Origin: Limosilactobacillus oris DSM 4864
Lineage (GTDB): Bacteria > Bacillota > Bacilli > Lactobacillales > Lactobacillaceae
Reading direction: 5' to 3'
Assembly (NCBI RefSeq): GCF_001434465.1
Contig: NZ_AZGE01000001.1
Location: 124,001 to 188,000, forward strand
Length of the DNA stretch: 64,000 nucleotides
Of the stretch, positions 58,930-64,000 are shown one piece after another; the stretch's first letter is position 1; each line of letters opens with the position of its first letter. Made by a program: the position numbers and the translations under genes. The notes under the pieces were generated by a model. The model was not told the origin of the DNA, did no database searches, and worked only from the letters and a program-made list of their open reading frames with translations.

Positions 58930-59994
58930 ATGGAAGCAGATAAATACCTAACCCTAATTCAGTCCGAACTGGCAAAGCTGCCGGACTACGTCAATGAATA
59001 CTACCTTGGTACCAACCATGCCGTCACGACAACCTACCAGTACCTAACCGAAATCCGCCGTTTTTTTGACTGGCTTCGGGTAAGCGGCTTGACGGACGCC
59101 CAAGATAACACCGGTATTTCCACTAAGGCCCTGGAAAAACTTCGGCGAAACGATATCATGCTTTACATCGACCACCTCAAACATACCCAAAATGCACAGG
59201 GGCGGCTAAATTCGCCGACGTCCATCAACCGGTCAATCAACGCCCTCCGTTCCCTATTCAAATATTTAACGGTCACTGCCGATATCAATGACGGAGAACC
59301 TTACTTCTACCGCAACGTTATGCTGAAGATTGATTCCTTAAATGATACACAGACCCTGAACTACCGGGCCCATACCTTGTCTTCGCACATGTATCGGGGG
59401 CAAATGAAGTTTGACTTCATTAACTTTATCCAAAATGAGTACCCGCACAAGTGTGACAAGCGTGCTCTTCCCGCCTTTAAAGTCAACCGGGAACGGGACA
59501 TTGCAATCATTGCCTTAATTTTAGGAACTGGGGTGCGGGTTTCCGAGGCGGCGAATGTTAACCTTGGCGACCTGAATATCAACCAGGGACTGCTCGACGT
59601 CGTGCGTAAGGGTGGGCAACGTGACTCGGTGCCGATTGCTCCTTGGTCGATCCAGTACGTTCAAGACTATCTGGCAATCCGTGCCCAGCGTTACCACGCA
59701 TTAAAGAAAGATACAGCTTTCTTTTTGACAGTTTACCACGGCGAAACCCGGCGGATGACCGCCAATGCGATCGAACGGATGGTTAAAAAGTACTCAACCG
59801 CCTTCGGTCACCCCCTTACCCCCCACAAACTCCGTCACACCTTGGCTTCGGAGATGTACGAGGTTACCAAGGACCAGGTCTTGGTCGCCCAGCAACTGGG
59901 GCAGAAAGGAACATCGGCAACCGATCTCTACACTCACGTTGGTGTCACCCAACAGCGGGAAGCATTAGACGAAATTAGCAAAGAAAAGAAATAG
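58930..59994 (+). CDS. xerS: Tyrosine recombinase XerS
   Basis: This 354-residue recombinase follows the streptococcal XerS pattern across its length: an N-terminal core-binding domain (PDYVNEYYLGTN... TTTYQYLTEIRRFFDWL), the conserved DGEPYFYRNVMLKI segment, catalytic Arg in ILGTGVRVSEAANV, Lys in VVRKGGQRDSVPI, HKLRH, and the Tyr in DLYTHVG. XerS resolves chromosome dimers at a dif site in streptococci and lactococci. The ATG at 58930 has AAGGAG upstream; the longer frame lacks one. A second tyrosine recombinase and dif-arm-like motifs lie nearby. Confidence 0.9.
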   Translation: MEADKYLTLIQSELAKLPDYVNEYYLGTNHAVTTTYQYLTEIRRFFDWLRVSGLTDAQDNTGISTKALEKLRRNDIMLYIDHLKHTQNAQGRLNSPTSINRSINALRSLFKYLTVTADINDGEPYFYRNVMLKIDSLNDTQTLNYRAHTLSSHMYRGQMKFDFINFIQNEYPHKCDKRALPAFKVNRERDIAIIALILGTGVRVSEAANVNLGDLNINQGLLDVVRKGGQRDSVPIAPWSIQYVQDYLAIRAQRYHALKKDTAFFLTVYHGETRRMTANAIERMVKKYSTAFGHPLTPHKLRHTLASEMYEVTKDQVLVAQQLGQKGTSATDLYTHVGVTQQREALDEISKEKK

Positions 59995-60090
59995 TTAAGA
60001 GGCTGGGAATTGACCCAGCCTTTTAACTATTTTAAAGGTAAAATGCATCAACACAGTCACTGGCTGGCAAGCTAAGCGGGCCGTGGGTCA
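59995..60090 (-). repeat. Intergenic repeat family, diverged inverted copy R4
   Basis: TTAAGAGGCTGGGAATTGACCCAGCC, then TATTTTAAAGGTAAAATGCATCA and CTGGCTGGCAAGCTAAGC, match the reverse complement of R1 and R2 with divergence. The terminator-like end again lies next to the 3' end of a gene, here xerS. GGCTGGCAAGCT at about 60063 equals the terminator loop motif. Confidence 0.72.
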
Positions 60091-60130
60091 ACGAATGTTT
60101 TATTTTATCCTACTCCCACTTAGTTTGCCG

Positions 60131-60262
60131 CTCAGACGTTTCCAGTTGATGACTTACCCATCGAAAATGATTTCAGAACGTCTGAGAGTTAATTTCCCAA
60201 ATCTGGCCAGATTCACCACTAAAAAGCAATTAGTAAGACTCTTTTGATAAAAGAGTCTTACT
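60131..60262. repeat. Two perfect inverted repeats downstream of xerS
   Basis: CTCAGACGTT (60131-60140) is matched by AACGTCTGAG (60177-60186). A perfect 14-bp hairpin with a 3-base loop follows (AGTAAGACTCTTTT with AAAAGAGTCTTACT, 60232-60262). Neither has a T tract, so they do not look like simple terminators. Confidence 0.8.
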
Positions 60263-60303
60263 ATCACAGGTCGCAAATGCCGTTCTCATAGGCTTTTAAA
60301 TGG

Positions 60304-60333
60304 GTGACATTTTGCGTGAGACTGTTGTATAAT
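60304..60333 (+). promoter_or_regulatory. Promoter of the patatin-integrase pair
   Basis: GTGACA (60304-60309), an 18-bp spacer and TATAAT (60328-60333) lie about 70 bases before the patatin ATG. Confidence 0.6.
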
Positions 60334-60400
60334 TTTATTGAAAAACAGGCTTACGTTAAATGACCTCTTTTAACGGCAAAAAAAGGAGACTTAGAGAAGT

Positions 60401-61255
60401 ATGTTATACAATGCAGCACTTGTTCTTGAGGGTGGTGCCTTTCGTGGGCAATACACGGCCGGAATCGTCGACACCTTCCTCGCTCACCATATTGAGTTCC
60501 GGAGTGTCATCGGGGTATCTGCCGGCTCACTCAACGGCGTTAATTTCGTTGCTAAGCAGTACGGCCGGGCCGCCAGCATCAATATCAACTACCGGCATGA
60601 TCGAAAGTACATTTCAATGGCCCGTGTTTTTAAGAAAAAGATTATCAACCTTGATTATCTCTTTGAGGACCATGGTTACTCCTGGCGTAATTTCGACGAA
60701 CAGGCCTATAAGCGGTCATCATCCCACTTTACAGCCGTTGCCACGTCCCTTAATACCGGGAAGGCGGTCCTCTTTACCGACCCTACTGGTGATGAACTAA
60801 ACCAGGCACTTAAAGCGTCTTCCTCAATGCCTTTCCTCTCGGATCCGCAAGAAACCAGCCAGGGACTGTGCCTCGACGGTGGCATTGCTGATTCGATTCC
60901 CTACGACATCGCCCAGCAGCAGGGCTTCGATAAAATCGTTGTCGTCCGCACCCGCGATGCCAAGTACCGGAAAAAGCCATCCAGTCGGGCAGTCCAGGAA
61001 CTGTACCACCGTTTTTACAAGGAGTACCCCCAGTTTGCTGAAGCGGGGATTAACCGTCCCCTCGTCTACAACCGGCAAATCACCGAGCTTAACCGGCTGG
61101 CTAACGATGGCAAGATTTTTGATATTGTGCCGAAGAAGCCCATCAAAATCAAGCGGGTTGAGGGAAACGTCAGGAAGATTCGCAAACTCTATGAACGGGG
61201 AAAGAAGGAGTGTGAGGAATACCTTCCCCAGATGATTGCCTACCTCGAAAAGTAA
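60401..61255 (+). CDS. Patatin-like phospholipase
   Basis: This 284-residue protein has the patatin catalytic parts. The oxyanion loop is LEGGAFRGQYTAGIVD near the N-terminus, the nucleophile elbow is GVSAGSLNGV (GxSxG near residue 48), and the dyad Asp lies in LCLDGGIADSIPYD. It is a YjjU/RssA-type bacterial member and a probable cytoplasmic lipid acyl hydrolase, with unknown substrate. AAAGGAG precedes the ATG. A tyrosine recombinase gene follows after 17 bp. Confidence 0.88.
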   Translation: MLYNAALVLEGGAFRGQYTAGIVDTFLAHHIEFRSVIGVSAGSLNGVNFVAKQYGRAASININYRHDRKYISMARVFKKKIINLDYLFEDHGYSWRNFDEQAYKRSSSHFTAVATSLNTGKAVLFTDPTGDELNQALKASSSMPFLSDPQETSQGLCLDGGIADSIPYDIAQQQGFDKIVVVRTRDAKYRKKPSSRAVQELYHRFYKEYPQFAEAGINRPLVYNRQITELNRLANDGKIFDIVPKKPIKIKRVEGNVRKIRKLYERGKKECEEYLPQMIAYLEK

Positions 61256-61272
61256 TCAAAGGATATGATATT

Positions 61273-61920
61273 ATGTCAACTAAAAAGCGGGAATACATTC
61301 CGAAGAACAAGACCAACGGCCAGGTTAAGGGGCGACGGAAAATTTGGGTCGAGAACGTTAAATTTTTGACCCTCACGGAATATGAGCAGTTGCGTACCAC
61401 CATCAAGGCGGCATCACGACCGGAACTGGTCAACCGCAACCTCCTGATGATCGCAATCGCCCTCAATAATGGCCTGCGGGCCTCAGACGTGGTCACCCTC
61501 CGTGTTGGGCACGTCCTCAATAAGACCAAGACCCGGGTGATTGAGCAGAAAACCGGGAAGGCCAAAACGCTTTTTTGGAATAATTGTCTGGCTGAAATCA
61601 TTAACTATCTCAATGACCTGGACTACCATGACGAAAACGACTACCTCTTTCCTGGCAACCAGGATGGCCACTTTTCCGTCCATGGCTTCTACGAGATGCT
61701 TCAACGAATGGGACGCAAAACAGGCAACCCTCAGCTAGCCGCAAAATTGGGTACCCACTCCTTCCGCAAAACCTTTGGCCGTCAACTTTACAAGAAGGGC
61801 GTCAACGTTGAAATTATCTCCCAGCTCTTCAACCACTCCTCCGAGCGCAACACCCGTCACTACCTCGGGATTGAGCAGGAGGACCTTGATAAAGTAGTGC
61901 AGAACTTTAAATTTGAGTAG
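61273..61920 (+). CDS. Tyrosine recombinase/integrase, catalytic-domain-only type
   Basis: This 215-residue protein is short for an integrase. Its N-terminal 35 residues are basic (STKKREYIPKNKTNGQVKGRRKIWV), and then the catalytic domain begins almost at once. The residues are present: Arg in NNGLRASDVVTLRVGHV, Lys in QKTGKAKT, HSFRK (HxxR), His in FNHSSERN, and Tyr in TRHYLGI. It lacks a full core-binding domain, like small cassette or phage-remnant recombinases. It shares a transcript with the patatin gene. dif-arm-like motifs flank it. No other mobile-element genes are visible. Confidence 0.87.
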   Translation: MSTKKREYIPKNKTNGQVKGRRKIWVENVKFLTLTEYEQLRTTIKAASRPELVNRNLLMIAIALNNGLRASDVVTLRVGHVLNKTKTRVIEQKTGKAKTLFWNNCLAEIINYLNDLDYHDENDYLFPGNQDGHFSVHGFYEMLQRMGRKTGNPQLAAKLGTHSFRKTFGRQLYKKGVNVEIISQLFNHSSERNTRHYLGIEQEDLDKVVQNFKFE

Positions 61921-61934
61921 TAATTATTGTATCT

Positions 61935-61950
61935 GGAATTATGTAAACTA
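61935..61950 (+). repeat. dif-arm-like motif, copy 2
   Basis: GGAATTATGTAAACTA lies 14 bases after the recombinase stop and differs at one of 16 positions from the copy at 62110. It contains TTATGTAAACT. Confidence 0.8.
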
Positions 61951-61994
61951 AAATAACGTTGCGAACTAAGATCTTGGTTTGCAACGTTATTTAT
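61951..61994 (+). terminator. Terminator after the recombinase gene
   Basis: AAATAACGTTGC pairs with GCAACGTTATTT (12 bp) with inner GAAC/GTTT. It directly follows the dif-arm-like motif. Confidence 0.8.
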
Positions 61995-62073
61995 TATTCC
62001 TTCACCTTAACTGCACTCCACGGTGATTCAAAACTGCCACTAATCCGCTAATGGTTAACTGCTTCCCCTTCGT

Positions 62074-62126
62074 CTAGTTTACGTTTTGCAAGAGATCACT
62101 AAGATATTCGAAATTATGTAAACTAG
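62074..62126. repeat. dif-arm-like motif, copy 3, with an inverted half-site
   Basis: CTAGTTTAC (62074-62082) and GTAAACTAG (62118-62126) form a perfect 9-bp inverted repeat. The right arm is part of GAAATTATGTAAACTA (62110-62125), identical in reverse complement to 57933-57948. Confidence 0.8.
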
Positions 62127-62175
62127 GCAAAGTACCCTGGTTAGTGTATAATTAAGTCAATTAAATAATGTAATT

Positions 62176-62313
62176 ACATTAGGGGTGTCCGTTTACCGGA
62201 CTGAGATACGGCCAGAGCCGTGGACTCTAGAACCTGTCAAGTTGATACTTGCGAAGGAAAATGTGCGTTTAAACCACCAGTGGTCAGGTTCAGTGTAACC
62301 TGACCACTTTTTT
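62176..62313 (+). promoter_or_regulatory. TPP riboswitch with intrinsic terminator, upstream of thiM
   Basis: The aptamer runs from ACATT (62176-62180) to AATGT (62260-62264) as closing stem. It has the conserved GGGGTG, CTGAGA (62201-62206), GAACCTG and GCGAAGGAAA elements of the THI box. The expression platform is a terminator: GTGGTCAGGTT pairs with AACCTGACCAC around CAGTGT, followed by six T residues (to 62313). Thiamine pyrophosphate should therefore stop transcription before thiM. A TATAAT box lies at 62148-62153. Confidence 0.93.
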
Positions 62314-62329
62314 GTTAGGAGGAACTTTA

Positions 62330-63094
62330 ATGGATAATCATCTAATTACGGCCGTTCGTCAGAACCACCCAATCACATTTACAGTTGCCAACACGGTTAC
62401 CAGCGGGAAAGTTGCCGACGCCCTCAGCGCGATTGGCGCTTCCCCAATTATGTCGACAGCACCAGAAGAGGCTGCCGACCTGGTAGCAGCTGCCCACGCG
62501 GTCACTCTGAATATCGGTACACCGACGGCCGAACTCTGCAAAGAGCTTACTGCCGTAGCGGCCGCGGCTAACCGCCTCCACAAGCCCCTGGTCCTTGACC
62601 CCGTCGCCTGCGGGGCTACCGCCTTTCGTCAACAAATCAACCACGACCTGCTAACCAGTCACCAGTTCACGGTTATCCGGGGAAATGCGGGCGAAATTGC
62701 CAGCCTGGCCGGAGTTGACTGGGACGGTCACGGAATTGACGCGGGCTCCGGTGATGGCGACCTGGTCACCCTCGCCGAACGGTGTGCCAGCCGTTACCAG
62801 ACCACGGTAGTCCTTTCCGGACCGGTCGATGTTATCACTAACGGCCAGGCAACGCGGCACAATGACCGCGGAACCGAGCGGCTCGCCACCAACGTTGGTT
62901 CTGGCGATATCCTTTCCAGCATCATCGCCGCCCTGCTCGGCCAGGGAGCAGATCCCGTGACCGCCGGCTGGCTCGGTTGCCGGCTCGTAACAACTGCTGG
63001 AAAGAACGCCACCAAGGGCACTAACGGGCTTGGCAGCTGGCAAGAACACTTCCTTGATGAACTGACGATGATTACCGACGAAGATTTAGCATAG
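62330..63094 (+). CDS. thiM: Hydroxyethylthiazole kinase
   Basis: This 254-residue kinase phosphorylates hydroxyethylthiazole for thiamine salvage. Motifs include ITFTVANTVTSGKVADALSAIGASPIMS, LDPVACGATAFR, VIRGNAGEIASLAG, and the C-terminal ATP-site GSGDILSSIIAALLGQG. The ATG at 62330 follows AGGAGG; an earlier in-frame ATG lies within that site. It is the first gene of a TPP-regulated thiM-thiD-thiE operon. Confidence 0.94.
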   Translation: MDNHLITAVRQNHPITFTVANTVTSGKVADALSAIGASPIMSTAPEEAADLVAAAHAVTLNIGTPTAELCKELTAVAAAANRLHKPLVLDPVACGATAFRQQINHDLLTSHQFTVIRGNAGEIASLAGVDWDGHGIDAGSGDGDLVTLAERCASRYQTTVVLSGPVDVITNGQATRHNDRGTERLATNVGSGDILSSIIAALLGQGADPVTAGWLGCRLVTTAGKNATKGTNGLGSWQEHFLDELTMITDEDLA

Positions 63095-63108
63095 AAAGGA
63101 TGAGCAAG

Positions 63109-63930
63109 ATGACTAATAATTTCCCCCAAGCACTGACCATTGCTGGAACCGATAGTGGTGGCGGGGCCGGGATTGCCGCTGACTTTAAGACCATGCAGGA
63201 GCGGGGAGTCTTCGCAACGATGGTGGTGGTGGCGGTGACCGCCCAAAACACCCTGGGAGTCCAGGACGCCCTGCCAATGCCGCCTAAGCTGATTGACGAG
63301 CAGTGTGCTTCACTGGCAGCCGACCTAAAAATCAGGGCTTGTAAGACCGGGATGCTGGCCGATCCAACCAGGGTCACGGCGGTGGTCAAGAACTTGCAAA
63401 AGTATGACTTTGGCCCCGTTACGGTTGATCCCGTAATGATTGCCAAGGGCGGCGCCAAGCTACTTAGCGATGACGCCATCGCCACCGTCCGTGACCAGCT
63501 CCTCCCCCTCGCCAGTCTCGTCACCCCCAACCTGCCTGAGGCCGAAGAACTGGCGGGAATGAAAATTCAAACGGAAGCTGACATGATTACGGTGGGAAAA
63601 CTCCTCCAGGGAATGGGTGTCAAGAACGTCCTCGTCAAAGGGGGCCACTTTGCCAGCGCGGATGAAGCCAACGACTTTGTCCTGCTTGAAAACGGCCATA
63701 ACTTTTGGCTGACCGCCAAGCGAATACCAACCCATAATACCCACGGCACCGGTGATACCATCTCTGCTTGCATTACTGCGGAGCTTGCCAAGGGAAAGTC
63801 AATGGAAGAGGCAATTCGAATTGGAAAAGTCTATGTGGAGGCCACAATCAAAGACGGGATCAATGTCGGCCATGGGCACGGCCCCCTCAACCACTGGGCC
63901 CAGATTGGCGGTGACCAGGATGAAATTTGA
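63109..63930 (+). CDS. thiD: Hydroxymethylpyrimidine/phosphomethylpyrimidine kinase
   Basis: This 273-residue ribokinase-fold enzyme phosphorylates HMP and HMP-P. It shows TIAGTDSGGGAGIAADFKTMQERGV, KTGMLADPTRV, VDPVMIAKGGAKLL, LVTPNLPEAEEL, and the catalytic GTGDTISACITAEL. I chose the second ATG (MTNNF) because AAAGG lies nine bases upstream. It follows thiM by 14 bp and overlaps thiE by 11 bp. Confidence 0.94.
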   Translation: MTNNFPQALTIAGTDSGGGAGIAADFKTMQERGVFATMVVVAVTAQNTLGVQDALPMPPKLIDEQCASLAADLKIRACKTGMLADPTRVTAVVKNLQKYDFGPVTVDPVMIAKGGAKLLSDDAIATVRDQLLPLASLVTPNLPEAEELAGMKIQTEADMITVGKLLQGMGVKNVLVKGGHFASADEANDFVLLENGHNFWLTAKRIPTHNTHGTGDTISACITAELAKGKSMEEAIRIGKVYVEATIKDGINVGHGHGPLNHWAQIGGDQDEI

Positions 63931-64000
63931 GCCAACCATGCTCCGGGCCTACCTGGTCGGCGGTAGCCAGGATACCCACCACGCCCCGGCAGAACTATTG
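63920..64000 (+). CDS. thiE: Thiamine-phosphate synthase, 5' part
   Basis: The ATG at 63920 overlaps the end of thiD and opens a frame running off the window: MKFEPTMLRAYLVGGSQDTH. This matches the N-terminus of ThiE proteins (L-x-x-Y-L-V-x-G-[ST]-x-D). ThiE joins the products of ThiM and ThiD into thiamine phosphate, completing the salvage operon. Only 27 codons are visible. Confidence 0.8.
   Translation, partial: MKFEPTMLRAYLVGGSQDTHHAPAELL

Noticed and set aside
58840-58930. Possible difSL site just upstream of xerS
   Set aside because: The AT-rich TTTTTCGCCAATTTCGTTTTATAATAAG stretch has no clear pair of inverted arms, and I could not align it confidently to streptococcal difSL.

Overview
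The window looks like a chromosomal segment of a heterofermentative lactobacillus, most likely genus Limosilactobacillus (fermentum/oris/antri-like). This rests on gene content: class II nucleoside deoxyribosyltransferase, lutABC, XerS, DUF915 hydrolases, an OpuC-type osmolyte importer, LPQTG-anchored proteins and TPP-controlled thiM-thiD-thiE. Coding sequence is close to 50% GC and intergenic DNA is AT-rich, with strong Gram-positive ribosome-binding sites throughout. The species call is an inference. I see no prophage, IS element, CRISPR array or rRNA operon.

Layout. 0-11 kb: flavodoxin, a frameshifted sugar O-acetyltransferase, a secreted DUF915 hydrolase, an aldo/keto reductase, two MFS exporters, acpS, a CNNM/CorC-type membrane protein, an AarF-family kinase-like protein and a YdcF protein. 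11-21 kb: a UvrA paralogue without the UvrB-binding domain, an NmrA-type reductase with its Rrf2 regulator, a four-gene osmoprotectant ABC importer, exonuclease III, and a TVP38 protein coupled to a DUF2075 ATPase. 21-31 kb: a DXP-synthase-like enzyme, an LPQTG mucin-binding-like protein, an amino-acid permease behind a Thr/Ile leader-peptide attenuator, a secreted DRGH nuclease, a large protein joining a degenerate PLD domain to an AAA ATPase, a second DUF915 hydrolase and nucleoside deoxyribosyltransferase. 31-45 kb: lutABC, ubiE behind a structured leader, HAD and zinc-ribbon proteins, tRNA-Arg, several small conserved proteins, and deoC with its SorC-type regulator. 45-57 kb: a wall-anchored amidase, a Crp-type regulator with a nucleoside phosphorylase, PnuC-family importer and deoB, an acetoin reductase beside an alcohol dehydrogenase pseudogene, a YfhO membrane protein and an e(P4)-type acid phosphatase. 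57-64 kb: tRNA-Pro, an ASCH pair, xerS, patatin, a second tyrosine recombinase, and the TPP-riboswitch thi operon running off the right edge.

How it fits together. Many genes are scavenging functions: a secreted nuclease, a secreted nucleotidase, a PnuC-type importer, a phosphorylase, DeoB, DeoC and NDT could together turn external nucleic acid into bases and central-carbon intermediates. Lactate use (lutABC), osmolyte uptake and thiamine salvage add to this.

The most novel signals are regulatory or structural: (1) a textbook-style Thr/Ile leader-peptide attenuator before an amino-acid permease, unusual for a Firmicute; (2) an identical 12-nt loop (AGCTTGCCAGCC, either orientation) carried on unrelated perfect terminator stems; (3) 16-nt motifs containing the right arm of a Firmicute dif site, bracketing a segment with XerS and a second tyrosine recombinase; (4) a structured leader with mutually exclusive pairings before ubiE; (5) the PLD-AAA protein.
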